Made by a program: the position numbers and the translations under genes. The notes under the pieces were generated by a model. The model did not search any database. It saw only the letters and a program-made list of their open reading frames with translations, and was not told the DNA's origin. Below are positions 9,400 through 17,523 of a stretch of DNA of 64,000 nucleotides, in pieces. The first letter of the stretch is position 1, and each line of letters begins with the position of its first letter. Source of the DNA: Neorhizobium tomejilense (GTDB lineage Bacteria > Pseudomonadota > Alphaproteobacteria > Rhizobiales > Rhizobiaceae); the NCBI GenBank assembly GCA_002968845.1, contig PVBG01000024.1, positions 1-64,000 on the forward strand. Direction: 5' to 3'.

Positions 9400-10287
9400 T
9401 TATTCGACCTCTTGCGATGCCCGCGGGGCGGCAGTTGAGGAAAAACTATCCTCATAGCGTTTGAGCTTCACCGCGCCTCCCATGACCCTCTGGACACGAT
9501 ATATGGAGTCGACGTTCACGCCGTATTCTCTCGCGATTGCATTGGGCTTTTCGCCGTGAGCGAGACGCTTGGCGATGGTCTTCTGATCGTCGGCGCCAAG
9601 GATTCGTCCCTGGATGCCATCCTTGAATCGGCGATCGATCTTCAGCCCATGATGTCGAGCGATGCTCCGGATGCGAGCATGTTCCAGCCCCAGCTCCCTG
9701 CCGATGTCGAGAGGACCGAGGCCTTCCTTCAACATCTCAAGGACTCGTGCTTCGTGCTGCGCGACGATCTCCTGTCGAGCCTTCCGGCGCTGACTGTGTG
9801 ATGCGCCTTCGGAAACGACAGTTGCGAGGACAGCGGCTGCTTCTGGCTGCAGTGAGACCTTGCGTGTGCCAGCGCCACGCTTGCGAGCTTCGTCGAGGAT
9901 CTTCGTCGCCTTCGCCTTCGAGATCTTGAGAGCTGCCAGCTTCGCCTTGTTGGCGTCGATGAACGAGGAATCTACGCGGGTGTCGATCTTGTCGTCGAGC
10001 GCGACAAGCTGAACGCCTTCTTCGAGCAGCGCGAAACAGATCGCGGTCGTCTCAGCCTCGTCGGCTCCCAGCCGCTCGATCTTATCGGTTGCGAGGGTGG
10101 TGCCGAATTTGGCGGCGATCAGCGCATGGCCTCTGGTCTGCCGTGTCGGCTTTCCAGACCCGCGACCGTTACGGCTGCAGGATTCCGAATAAATCTTCAC
10201 CGCCTCTGGGAACTGCGCCTGCAGCTCGGCCTTCTGAGCGATCTGATCGTCCTTCGTGACTCCGAGCGTGTATCCATACAGCTTCAT
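9400..10287 (-). CDS. Recombinase-like DNA-binding protein with a degenerate resolvase-type N-terminus
   Basis: 295 residues with an AGAGAGAAGAG ribosome-binding site. The start (MKLYGYTLGVTKDDQ) copies the GYARVSTxxQ entry of serine recombinases, but the catalytic serine position reads VT, so strand cleavage is doubtful. The fold continues (GADEAETTAICFALLEEGVQ) in place of the usual RL.R motif. The C-terminal half contains two or three helix-turn-helix-like segments (GPLDIGRELGLEHARIRSIA; KPNAIAREYGVNVDSIYRV). It sits directly downstream of an active-looking resolvase, 67 bases away, and may be an accessory or regulatory partner. The degeneracy is seen; the role is inferred. Confidence 0.6.
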   Translation of the reverse strand: MKLYGYTLGVTKDDQIAQKAELQAQFPEAVKIYSESCSRNGRGSGKPTRQTRGHALIAAKFGTTLATDKIERLGADEAETTAICFALLEEGVQLVALDDKIDTRVDSSFIDANKAKLAALKISKAKATKILDEARKRGAGTRKVSLQPEAAAVLATVVSEGASHSQRRKARQEIVAQHEARVLEMLKEGLGPLDIGRELGLEHARIRSIARHHGLKIDRRFKDGIQGRILGADDQKTIAKRLAHGEKPNAIAREYGVNVDSIYRVQRVMGGAVKLKRYEDSFSSTAAPRASQEVE

Positions 10288-10354
10288 CGTCTCTTCTCTC
10301 TATTCCGCCGATCTTTTGCAAAGGATTCGTGTGTCTCGATTATGCCCTGTGGGC

Positions 10355-10900
10355 TCATTCCTTCAATGCTCGGTAGACGGTTGCCCGGTGTACTCCCAGC
10401 AAACGCGCCACCTCGGCCACCGACTTCGTCTCGCGCAGCTCTCTCGCGTGGGCAATCTGCTCCGGGGTCAGTGCAGGCGGAGGCCCGAACCTCACCCCTC
10501 TGGCCTTCGCTGCAGCTCTCCCGGAGGATGTCCGGTCGAGGATCAGTGACCTCTCGAAATCGGCCAGTGCTGCGAAGACGGTCAAGATCATCTTCCCGGA
10601 TGGCGAGGTCGTGTTGGCCCATGGTTCTGCCAACGACTTCAGACCAGCTCCGGCGTCCGCGATGCGCTCTCCGATATGCAGGAGATCGATGGTCGATCGG
10701 GCGAGGCGGTCCAGCCGGGTGACTGTGACGACATCGCCTGGTCGAAGATGGTCGAGCATCTTGCCCAGTTCCGGCCGATCCTTGTTCGCCCCCGAGATGG
10801 TTTCGGAGAAGATCCGCGAGCAGCCAGCGGCGGTCAGCTCTGCTCTCTGCTGAGCGGTGTCCTGTCCCGATGTCGAGACGCGCGCGTAGCCGATCTCCAT
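10355..10900 (-). CDS. Serine resolvase/invertase, likely plasmid multimer resolution
   Basis: 181 residues, full length for the small serine recombinase family. The start follows AAGGGGG. Catalytic serine in IGYARVSTSGQD (about residue 9), the RLDRLARS motif with the active-site arginines, the long E helix (DFERSLILDRTSSGRAAAK), and a C-terminal helix-turn-helix (KSVAEVARLLGVHRATVYRA). The intergenic sequence immediately upstream carries paired TGTCGCA/TGCGACA repeats that look like its res site. The likely job is resolving plasmid dimers. No transposase or terminal repeats were seen, so it is not clearly part of a transposon. Confidence 0.9.
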   Translation of the reverse strand: MEIGYARVSTSGQDTAQQRAELTAAGCSRIFSETISGANKDRPELGKMLDHLRPGDVVTVTRLDRLARSTIDLLHIGERIADAGAGLKSLAEPWANTTSPSGKMILTVFAALADFERSLILDRTSSGRAAAKARGVRFGPPPALTPEQIAHARELRETKSVAEVARLLGVHRATVYRALKE

Positions 10901-10912
10901 AGCTGTCCCCCT

Positions 10913-11026
10913 TGTCGCAAATCATGTCGCAAGTATCCATAACCTGCGACAGACTTGTGCGACAGCCCTGAGGGCTGAAAAACATGGTGGCGAGCTTGTG
11001 TCGCACAACTTCCAACTTATGCGACA
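10913..11026. promoter_or_regulatory. Putative res site of the adjacent resolvase
   Basis: Six heptamer copies occur in about 114 bases: TGTCGCA at 10913, 10925 and 10999 and its complement TGCGACA at 10945, 10958 and 11020. They form two clean subsites (10925-10951, spacer 13; 10999-11026, spacer 14) plus a less regular middle arrangement. This is the layout expected for a resolvase recombination site and also overlaps the resolvase promoter region. Confidence 0.8.
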
Positions 11027-11917
11027 TCATCTGTCTCCCTCCTTGTTCGGCTCGAGCATTACCTGATCCATGATGCGCCTGAAGTGTTCCGCGTCGAGTT
11101 CACGCTTCGGCTGCGCAGGTTGGTCATCGGGGACCGGGCCGTATTCATCCTTGATGAGTTTGCCGAGCGTTCCCCGGATTGCCCATCGCAGCATCACATC
11201 ATGGGTCTTCCGAAAAGGATCCTGCCGCTGGTCGTCATCCCAACATCCCGACTTGGCCGACATTGCCATGTTCTGGAATACGAGGGCGCGGCGTTCTTTC
11301 GCTATCCGGTTCAGGAAGTTGTCTCTGCTTTCGGACGGATCCTTCGGAAACTTCGAAAGCCAGTCGTAGACGACAGCGTCGGTCTGCGTGAATGACAGGA
11401 TCTCGATCTCGGCCATGGTGCTCGGTGGAATGTTCGTGAGGTATGGGATTTCCTCCTCGATCAGCATCCAGAGGAAGCGGTACGCCTCGCGAAAGGCATC
11501 CTCCACCGACTGGTTCGACGATAGCAGCAGGGTGGGGACGGCAAACCATCCATGCCGTTCCGGTCTCGTATCGAACTCAGTGACGGCGCTGGACTTCGCG
11601 AGCTGCATCTCACCTGAGTCACCTGGGAGATAGAGCCGGGGCGCGAGCTTGATCCGTGCCGTTGGCAAGATGCGTCTGACCTCGATCGCGAGATCGAACA
11701 GGGCCTTGTGCATCAAGCTATTGGCTGGACCGACGTCGAGCTTGTAGTTTCCATCAGGATCGTTGATTGGCAGATCGGCGGGATCGACCATAGTCCAGTG
11801 CGGGACGTTCGGCGCATGGATGTTGTCGAAGATGTAGACGGCGCTCGGATCCGGGAACGTGCGCTCCCAAGGTTCCTGCGGAAAGTCTTCGACTGCGAGT
11901 GCTGTGTTCTTTGTCAT
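11027..11917 (-). CDS. Hypothetical protein
   Basis: 296 residues from ATG 11917 (GGAGAGGAGG lies upstream; a longer start at 11938 would overlap this ribosome-binding site). Rich in aromatic and acidic residues and mostly soluble. No motif recognised. It ends at the first base of the res region, so the resolvase is probably transcribed separately or by read-through. Confidence 0.7.
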   Translation of the reverse strand: MTKNTALAVEDFPQEPWERTFPDPSAVYIFDNIHAPNVPHWTMVDPADLPINDPDGNYKLDVGPANSLMHKALFDLAIEVRRILPTARIKLAPRLYLPGDSGEMQLAKSSAVTEFDTRPERHGWFAVPTLLLSSNQSVEDAFREAYRFLWMLIEEEIPYLTNIPPSTMAEIEILSFTQTDAVVYDWLSKFPKDPSESRDNFLNRIAKERRALVFQNMAMSAKSGCWDDDQRQDPFRKTHDVMLRWAIRGTLGKLIKDEYGPVPDDQPAQPKRELDAEHFRRIMDQVMLEPNKEGDR

Positions 11918-11953
11918 GGTCCGCGGCCTCCTCTCCACCGTCTCGTGATTTCG

Positions 11954-11994
11954 GGAGTAGAAGGAAGAGGGTTGCCCCCTGTCTTCTCTATTCC
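11954..11994. repeat. Inverted repeat built from the GGAGTAGA / TCTATTCC words
   Basis: GGAGTAGA followed after a short loop by TCTATTCC. In plus-strand RNA the two arms pair, with one G-U wobble. The word GGAGTAGA recurs about twelve times on this strand of the window. Function unknown. Confidence 0.45.
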
Positions 11995-12187
11995 TGAATA
12001 CAAGGATGCTTGTCGGCGGAGCCTAACGCAAACGGAAAAATCAGATTCCGCGACGTCGAAAGAATGGTGCTTGGGATCTCGTAGAATGAGGGGCCGGGAT
12101 TGCGAGCGCGGTCAACAAACTGGCCTCGAAGATAATTTCGGCCGGGCGCGCGAAACCCGCCGACAGCAGGGAAGCCATCGGCGGATC
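11995..12187 (-). repeat. Intergenic operon module, copy 1
   Basis: This fills most of the gene-free stretch 11918-12225. In minus-strand order it holds a GC hairpin (GCCGATGG...CTGTCGGC), the block TTTGTTGACC (about 12110-12120), about 60 variable bases, then the conserved leader TGATTTTTCCGTTTGCG with GGCTCCGCCGACA (12011-12043) and a TATTCA box. Its downstream neighbour in transcription is the gene starting at 11917. Confidence 0.7.
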
Positions 12188-12225
12188 GGGAGCTTCGTCG
12201 TGTATTGTTGACAACGCGGACAGGA

Positions 12226-12603
12226 TTAGGCGTCGTTCGCATGCTTGGGCTGGCTGTCGACCAGGTACTGATATTCGGTCCCGTAGAGGTTCCGGTGTTC
12301 GGCCTCGAACTTGGTGATGTGATCGATGACTGTCTGAACGAGCGGGAACTTGACGAAGCCACGCTTATCGGCCGGGATCGGTGCTGCACCCGGCAGCTTG
12401 GTCAGCCGGATCCCCCGAGGGGTCTTGCCGACAAGGAAGCGCAGCTTGCAGGGGATGCCATGGGCCTGCAGCAGGGCGACGGCATCAGCGGCATGGATCG
12501 CATCCGGGTCCATATGCTCGATATCGATGACCTGGATGGATTCCTCTTTCGGCTGGATCTTGCCGCCGACGATCTCGAAGGGGGAGAAGAAGGCGTCGGT
12601 CAT
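12226..12603 (-). CDS. Small hypothetical protein
   Basis: 125 residues from ATG 12603, whose first bases overlap the stop of the upstream gene (ATGA), a sign of translational coupling. No transmembrane segment and no known motif. Last gene of its operon, before module copy 1. Confidence 0.65.
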   Translation of the reverse strand: MTDAFFSPFEIVGGKIQPKEESIQVIDIEHMDPDAIHAADAVALLQAHGIPCKLRFLVGKTPRGIRLTKLPGAAPIPADKRGFVKFPLVQTVIDHITKFEAEHRNLYGTEYQYLVDSQPKHANDA

Positions 12604-13025
12604 GACTTCAGCCTTCCCAGCTTCTTCAGGCAGCGCGGACAGGAGATGGCATCCCCCTCGTAGGCGGTCGCCCACATGATCGTGGGATAAGTGCCGCAGA
12701 TGGCCTGTTTCTGATCCCAGACATGGCTCGCGGTCTGACCGTCATCGATCGCGATAGCATGGAACACGCCGCCCTTGCCGAGCTCGTTACCGTTCCGCAG
12801 CGCTCCGGCCTTCTGCAGGGGCATGAAACGGTCGCCGTTCGGGGCAACGAAGACGATATCTTCGAACAGACGAGCAGCGGCCTCATGGGCGGCGATCCTG
12901 TCGGCCTCGATCTGGCGAAGGCGTTCTTCGAAGATCGCTTGCTTCTCCTCTTGACTGACAGAGACACCATTGCGCATGCCGGAGACCGAGATCAGGCCGG
13001 AATCTTTCTTCAGGCCATCTGCCAT
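12600..13025 (-). CDS. Small hypothetical protein, possible frameshifted N-terminus
   Basis: 141 residues if ATG 13025 is used, but that ATG lacks a ribosome-binding site. Twenty-five bases upstream, ATG 13050 (MLNDFLQK...) has a strong GAGGAGAG site and runs into seven consecutive A residues just before ATG 13025; loss of one A would join the two frames. The protein has an N-terminal helix rich in E and R and a C-terminal ISCPRCLKKLG, which resembles half of a zinc knuckle. Function unknown. Confidence 0.6.
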   Translation of the reverse strand: MADGLKKDSGLISVSGMRNGVSVSQEEKQAIFEERLRQIEADRIAAHEAAARLFEDIVFVAPNGDRFMPLQKAGALRNGNELGKGGVFHAIAIDDGQTASHVWDQKQAICGTYPTIMWATAYEGDAISCPRCLKKLGRLKS

Positions 13026-13061
13026 TTTTTTGCAGGAAGTCGTTCAACATGGCAGCTCTCC

Positions 13062-13385
13062 TCACTTGATCCGGCGATAGCGGCGTGGATCGAATACGGT
13101 CCCGACTAGGGGTAGTCCGGCGGATCCGCGATAGATGTCGGCAAGTCTCCCTGCCATCACGCTCTTGCCCTTCGTTCGCGGCTGAACGGTGTGGACGATC
13201 CTGACCTCGGCACCTGCAGGCGATAGCTCATGCCGGACGCAGTTCGGGAACACGTTGTGGAGATGCGGCTTCGGCTCACTGTCATCGATCGACGAATAGT
13301 GCATCCAGCGAGCTGCATTCTCCCAGGCTTCGAGCTTACGAGGATGGATTTCGATGTCGTAGCCGACACGACGATCAGCATCCAC
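13062..13385 (-). CDS. Small hypothetical protein
   Basis: About 107 residues from GTG 13385 (AGGACAG upstream); GTG 13397 adds four residues. Ends 12 bases before the well-placed ATG 13050 of the next gene. Contains HLHNVFPNCVRHEL and a basic C-terminus. No family recognised. Confidence 0.55.
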   Translation of the reverse strand: MDADRRVGYDIEIHPRKLEAWENAARWMHYSSIDDSEPKPHLHNVFPNCVRHELSPAGAEVRIVHTVQPRTKGKSVMAGRLADIYRGSAGLPLVGTVFDPRRYRRIK

Positions 13386-13400
13386 CTGTCCTGCCACCTC

Positions 13401-13523
13401 TTATCGAAGGGACGCGACGGCGCGGTTTTCCGTGCCCCTGCCGCCCTTTTCGCTGACCGGGATCAGGACAACCTCATTGCCCAAGCTCGTCGATGTCTTG
13501 TTGTTGTTCGTATTCTTGCCCAT
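13401..13523 (-). CDS. Very small protein, 40 residues
   Basis: ATG 13523 has a good GGGAGGAC site 7 bases upstream, and the frame ends at TAA 13401-13403, just before the next gene. The N-terminus is rich in N, T and K (MGKNTNNNKTSTSLGNE) and the tail is polar and basic. The ribosome-binding site and tight fit between neighbours support it as real. Confidence 0.5.
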   Translation of the reverse strand: MGKNTNNNKTSTSLGNEVVLIPVSEKGGRGTENRAVASLR

Positions 13524-13583
13524 CTGAATGTCCTCCCTCGTGATGGTGTGGGCGGCTCCTCCTGCCGCCCTGGATGATGTCGA

Positions 13584-13850
13584 TTAGAACGAGCCGCCGT
13601 AGACGGCTCGCTGGTCGGCAGATTGCGCGGCCCGGAACTCCCGGTTCGCTGCGGCCCATTCGACACGGACTTCGCAGGGGACGGTCACGGTCGGAAGCAG
13701 GCGCTCGGCTTCAGCGCAGACGGCATCCCATTCCGCGTCCGTCAGATTCCAGTCGGCTTCCTTGAAGCAGCCGAAGTCGTCGATCCCGGATGCCTTGCTG
13801 TCGATTGCCAGTTCCTTGGCGATGCTCTTCAGTGCGCTGTTCAGTTCCAT
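13584..13850 (-). CDS. Small acidic hypothetical protein
   Basis: 88 residues from ATG 13850 (GAGGTC upstream); the longer frame reaches into the leader of the repeated module and is rejected. First gene after module copy 2. Acidic, probably helical, no known motif. Confidence 0.65.
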   Translation of the reverse strand: MELNSALKSIAKELAIDSKASGIDDFGCFKEADWNLTDAEWDAVCAEAERLLPTVTVPCEVRVEWAAANREFRAAQSADQRAVYGGSF

Positions 13851-13892
13851 GACCTCTGTCCCTCTAGTCCCGAGAGCGTCCGTCGCTCTCTT

Positions 13893-14040
13893 CTGAATAC
13901 AATGATTGCCGTCGGCGGCGCTTAACGCAAACGAAAAAATCAGAAAAAGCGACGGCATGAAGTCCGGCTTTCAGTATTGCGAGCGGGGTCAACAAACTTT
14001 CTTCAGCGGCCACGAAAAAACCGCCCCGGAAGGCGGTCCT
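13893..14040 (-). repeat. Intergenic operon module, copy 2
   Basis: In minus-strand order: a strong terminator (ACCGCC-loop-GGCGGTTTTTT, 14017-14039), TTTGTTGACC, a variable stretch, then the leader TGATTTTTTCGTTTGCG and GCCGCCGAC with a TATTCA box at 13893-13942. It separates the 14.1-14.8 kb genes from the operon starting at 13850. Confidence 0.75.
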
Positions 14041-14069
14041 GTCGGCGGCTCGGCCAGAGGCGTGTATGA

Positions 14070-14198
14070 TCACTTCTCTGTCCTTGGCAGCGCGGCATTC
14101 ACCAGGGCGGCGGCTGCGAACAACGGAACGATGGCTGCTATCCGGCTGGCGGCGAATGCGATCTTCATGATCGGCGGCAGCTCAGGTGTCTTGGTCAT
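14070..14198 (-). CDS. Very small membrane protein, 42 residues
   Basis: ATG 14198 overlaps the upstream stop as ATGA, indicating coupled translation. The frame contains one hydrophobic helix (IAAIVPLFAAAALVNAAL) and ends at TGA 14070, just before the terminator of module copy 2. Likely a single-pass membrane peptide of unknown role. Confidence 0.55.
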   Translation of the reverse strand: MTKTPELPPIMKIAFAASRIAAIVPLFAAAALVNAALPRTEK

Positions 14199-14443
14199 GG
14201 CTTCATCCCTTCGGTGTTCTCGTCCCGCTTTTCGCAGCGGCCGACGATTGAGTGGACGACGTCCGGGAGGCGATTGTCGTGGATGTCGTGGAGCAATTCC
14301 TCGAAAAACAGGGCAGCTTGCTTCAGGTGCCTCTTATCCGCCTCCGAGGCCGCCTTTCTGGCCTGCGGCAGCAGCTTTTCAATCTTGGCAGCCAGCTCCT
14401 TGAGCTCTCCGGTGGCCTTGTAAAGTTCTTCAATTTTCGACAT
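14195..14443 (-). CDS. Small coiled-coil-like protein
   Basis: 82 residues with an AGGAGAAA site. Almost entirely helical with heptad-like leucines (LYKATGELKELAAKIEKLL). Overlaps the upstream gene by 14 bases and is coupled to the 42-residue membrane peptide downstream. Confidence 0.7.
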   Translation of the reverse strand: MSKIEELYKATGELKELAAKIEKLLPQARKAASEADKRHLKQAALFFEELLHDIHDNRLPDVVHSIVGRCEKRDENTEGMKP

Positions 14444-14837
14444 GGGGGTTTCTCCTGTTCTCTATTTCTCTCTGAAGGACGGCTTCCAGCTCGTCCAAGG
14501 TGTCGTCGGTAAATGCCAGCGGGATGGCCGCCGGAGGCCTCCTGACCGGGAACGGCAGCACGTTGTCCGGCCGCTCAATCCGCTCCGGTTCCGGCGTGCG
14601 CAGCGGCGCGGCCGACTGGTCGTGGATCCGGATCTCGTACGAGATGCTGCCGTCGGTCCCGGTGAAGACGACGTTGTTGCCGTCTTCCAGGAAGTAGCCG
14701 TGGACCTCATCGCCGGATCGGCCTTTCAGGCTTCGGGCGATGTTGGCGAGCGCCCCGACATCTCCCGGGGCGTAGGTGCCGGACATCTCCCGGATGAAGT
14801 CGGCAAGGCAGCGCTTGGCGTGATCGGGAGTGGTCAT
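14430..14837 (-). CDS. Hypothetical protein
   Basis: 135 residues from ATG 14837, with GGAGCCG upstream and 11 bases after the preceding gene. Two parts: an N-terminal half with KRCLADFIREMSG and a beta stretch (FLEDGNNVVFTGTDG), then a proline-rich linker and a helical tail. Unknown. Confidence 0.65.
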   Translation of the reverse strand: MTTPDHAKRCLADFIREMSGTYAPGDVGALANIARSLKGRSGDEVHGYFLEDGNNVVFTGTDGSISYEIRIHDQSAAPLRTPEPERIERPDNVLPFPVRRPPAAIPLAFTDDTLDELEAVLQREIENRRNPHVEN

Positions 14838-14848
14838 CGATCGGCTCC

Positions 14849-15799
14849 TTAAAGTGCGCGGCGGTCGGTGAAGATGCCGCCGAAGGCGCCTGCAGGAAGG
14901 TTTGCCGGGTGGATCGGGCAGAACTCCTTGATGACGATTGGCTGCAGGTCATCGGGGTTGCCGACAATTCGGAAACGCTCCCCACCATCTGCGGCCTCCT
15001 TCAGGCGCTGCGCCCAAATGGCTTCGTTATCGTGGGCGGCGATCCTTTTGCTGGCTTCGCGCGACCAGTGATATGTCAGGCCTTCGAGTGAAGGGGTGTC
15101 ACCTTTGCGCGCAGACATCCACTCGGTCCCGAAATGTAGGCGGACGTTCGTCAGGGCTTCGTGGGTCGGGATCTGCTTAACAGCAGCTTCCAGATGCCAG
15201 ATCGAGCCTCCAGCGCCGTTGGGCCGGAGCCAGCGCCATGTGCCGTTATGCATCTTGGTGATGATGATGGCCTCACCATTCATCTCAGCAGAGTACCGTT
15301 CTGCGCTAATGTCCGATTTCAGTTCGCCCTTGTACGTGATGCCAAGTTTGAGGAAGGCGTAAGCGCTGAGATCCTTTCTGCAGAGGCATTCCATCTCCTC
15401 GTGCGTCATCGGGCGGATGTCTTCCCGACGGCGCTGAGCTTGGATCTCCCGGAACCGGGCATCGTTGGCAGTGAAATCTTCATAGGACAGAGCATCGCCA
15501 GCAGCCTCGTCGATCTTGTCGGAGATGGTCCAGAAATGGTGATTGTACTCTCCGGCGATTGACTGCCATGCGCGCCAAGCGCTTTGGAGCGACGACTGAT
15601 CCTCGTAGACGACACCGATCTCATAGTTGAGGCGATCAACCGTAGCCTCATCCGCGATGCAGCCTATAGCCGCGTCAAGGTGATGGGCGCGATCGTTGGT
15701 CTCTTCGAGCGCTTTATGCAGGCAGTCGTTGATGCTCTCGAAGGCTTCGTTGAACTGTGCGACGGCGGCCTTCAGCTTCTCGATGTTTTGTGATTTCAC
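14849..15799 (-). CDS. Hypothetical protein, first gene after module copy 3
   Basis: 316 residues from GTG 15799 with a GAGAGAGGGAA ribosome-binding site; the frame stays open upstream through the repeated module, but that part is leader sequence. An N-terminal helical region (about residues 1-130) is followed by a mixed domain with MTHEEMECLCRKDLSAYAF and GTWRWLRPNG. No family recognised. Confidence 0.65.
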   Translation of the reverse strand: MKSQNIEKLKAAVAQFNEAFESINDCLHKALEETNDRAHHLDAAIGCIADEATVDRLNYEIGVVYEDQSSLQSAWRAWQSIAGEYNHHFWTISDKIDEAAGDALSYEDFTANDARFREIQAQRRREDIRPMTHEEMECLCRKDLSAYAFLKLGITYKGELKSDISAERYSAEMNGEAIIITKMHNGTWRWLRPNGAGGSIWHLEAAVKQIPTHEALTNVRLHFGTEWMSARKGDTPSLEGLTYHWSREASKRIAAHDNEAIWAQRLKEAADGGERFRIVGNPDDLQPIVIKEFCPIHPANLPAGAFGGIFTDRRAL

Positions 15800-15849
15800 G
15801 GCGAGTTCCCTCTCTCTTCTAATCCTCCGAAGGCGTTGATCGCCCTCGT

Positions 15850-16031
15850 CTGAATACAAGGATTGTCGTCGGCGGAGCCTACCGCAAGCGGAAGAATCAG
15901 GCTCTGGAGAGGGTGATTTGAGGTCGGAAGGAAAGGAGCTGGCGGCTGCTTCGACGGTCAACAAAATGGCATCGAAAATAATTTCGCAGCGGTCACGAAA
16001 AATCCGTCGACGGGATTTCCATCGGCGGATC
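15850..16031 (-). repeat. Intergenic operon module, copy 3
   Basis: A terminator hairpin ending in TTTTT (about 15998-16031 read on the minus strand), the block GAAATTATTTTCGATGCC, TTTTGTTGACC, then the leader with CTTGCGGTAGGCTCCGCC and a TATTCA box at 15850-15900. One of the best-preserved copies. Confidence 0.78.
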
Positions 16032-16035
16032 TTGG

Positions 16036-16569
16036 TTAGTTGAAGGTGCGGCCAGCTTCCGGGTGCCCCCACGTGAGGTGGTAGCTCACGTTGCCATCGC
16101 CGTCGGTCATCCGGAGTTGCTTCTGGCGGGAGAAATGGTGCGTCGGAAGTCCGGCACGTTCGACGGCGTGGATCCGGTTGTCGGTGAGCTGCAGGATGAA
16201 GCCACGAAATTTCGGCCTGCTGCCGCCACCGATGGCGATCCTATCTATCCGCCAGCCGTCGTCTTCGGAGTAGAGAAGCGAGAGCTTCCATCCATGAAAT
16301 GGACCGACGCGAGGGGTGGGGAAGTAGTAAGTTCCGCTGACACCGTTCCAAAGATCGGCGGGTAAGCCTGAATCCTGCAGGCTGATGACAGCATCCTCGT
16401 TGATGAGCCTGAACTGGTCGGCGGTCGGTACCAGGAGCGCCATCGATGATCCGGCCTCGCGGTTCTTGCTGTCGAACATCTCCCGCACGGCGGCAAGATC
16501 TGCAAACGCTGCGCCTCGGGAAGGATCGGGCTTGTCGATGTCGAAGAGGGTGTAGAGATCGCGTGTCAT
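16036..16569 (-). CDS. Hypothetical protein
   Basis: 177 residues. Starts seven bases after the stop of the upstream gene and ends just before the terminator of module copy 3. Mostly beta-strand-like; contains HAVERAGLPTHHF. No recognised motif. Confidence 0.62.
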   Translation of the reverse strand: MTRDLYTLFDIDKPDPSRGAAFADLAAVREMFDSKNREAGSSMALLVPTADQFRLINEDAVISLQDSGLPADLWNGVSGTYYFPTPRVGPFHGWKLSLLYSEDDGWRIDRIAIGGGSRPKFRGFILQLTDNRIHAVERAGLPTHHFSRQKQLRMTDGDGNVSYHLTWGHPEAGRTFN

Positions 16570-16576
16570 GGCGGCT

Positions 16577-16999
16577 TCAATGCTTCACGGCAAAGCGGGA
16601 TGCGAAAGTCGCTTCGAAGGGTTCGAAGTCATACGCAAGCTGACCGTCGCGATCGAGGGGCATGTCGAGCGGGACCGGGATGATCTGAACGAGGTGATGC
16701 CCTCGCGGGTTCATGGCGCGCAGTCCGGCGACCAGCTTCATCTCCTTTGTCCCGGCGTCGTGGGGAGTGAAATGGATGATCTGCATCTTGCCTCCGGCTT
16801 TGAGCGCTGCCTCCATGATCGGCTTCACCAACTCCCGGAGGCTCGGGATGTCATCCATGCCGACCTCCTCTGTCGAGTTGCTGCCATTGCGACCGTAGAG
16901 AAGGACAGGCTCCCTCGGATCGGTGCTGACGAGAATGTAGCCGTAATCTAGTGTGAAAATGGTTTCCGGCTGACCGGAAGGGGTTAGCAGTGCAGTCAT
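16577..16999 (-). CDS. Hypothetical protein
   Basis: 140 residues from ATG 16999 (GAGGAACC upstream). A beta-rich N-terminus is followed by a helical middle (IPSLRELVKPIMEAALKAG). Same operon as 16036-16569. Unknown function. Confidence 0.65.
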   Translation of the reverse strand: MTALLTPSGQPETIFTLDYGYILVSTDPREPVLLYGRNGSNSTEEVGMDDIPSLRELVKPIMEAALKAGGKMQIIHFTPHDAGTKEMKLVAGLRAMNPRGHHLVQIIPVPLDMPLDRDGQLAYDFEPFEATFASRFAVKH

Positions 17000-17080
17000 T
17001 GATGGTTCCTCCTCGGGATTTCTTGAAGCGGATGTCGCTCTCTACGGGCCGCCGGCAGGCGGCCGATAGGGTCCGGCATC

Positions 17081-17521
17081 TCAGTGAACGGCGATCGACG
17101 ACATCTCCGGCCATGCGTCACCGACCTCGATCAGGTCCATGGCTCGCTCATCAAGAGGGGGAGCGTCTGTCGGCAATGGGAAGCCGAGATCGTCGGCCCA
17201 TCTGCAGGCCTGCAGATACATGTGCAGGACATCATCATCAGACTGCTCACCGAGTCGTTCGGAGAAGTCTGTCGCCCACGCCTTCTGATCGCCTCCGGTG
17301 AAGGGGAGTAGAACAGGAAGAAGGGCACCTAGATCTCCGCGCTGATACCGTCCTGCGATCCGTTTGAGCTGGGCCTCGGTCTCGGCGGTAGGATTTCCCG
17401 CATGGCGACGAAGGATGCTCTTCTCGGCCACCGAGACGGCTTTTCCGTCCATGTATTCCGCGAACTCGCGCAGTTCGTGGTCGATCTGGCTTTCCCAGTC
17501 GAAATCGAAACCGTCCGTCAT
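17081..17521 (-). CDS. Small acidic hypothetical protein
   Basis: 146 residues from ATG 17521, one base after the TGA of the upstream gene. Helical and acidic with several tryptophans; contains RRHAGNPTAETEAQLKRIAG. Unknown. Confidence 0.65.
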   Translation of the reverse strand: MTDGFDFDWESQIDHELREFAEYMDGKAVSVAEKSILRRHAGNPTAETEAQLKRIAGRYQRGDLGALLPVLLPFTGGDQKAWATDFSERLGEQSDDDVLHMYLQACRWADDLGFPLPTDAPPLDERAMDLIEVGDAWPEMSSIAVH

Positions 17522-17523
17522 GT

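Noticed and set aside
10355..11026. Resolvase region as part of a Tn3-like transposon
   Set aside because: No transposase gene or terminal inverted repeats were found around it.
10284..11030. 248-codon minus frame across the resolvase
   Set aside because: Out-of-frame shadow of the resolvase and its res site.
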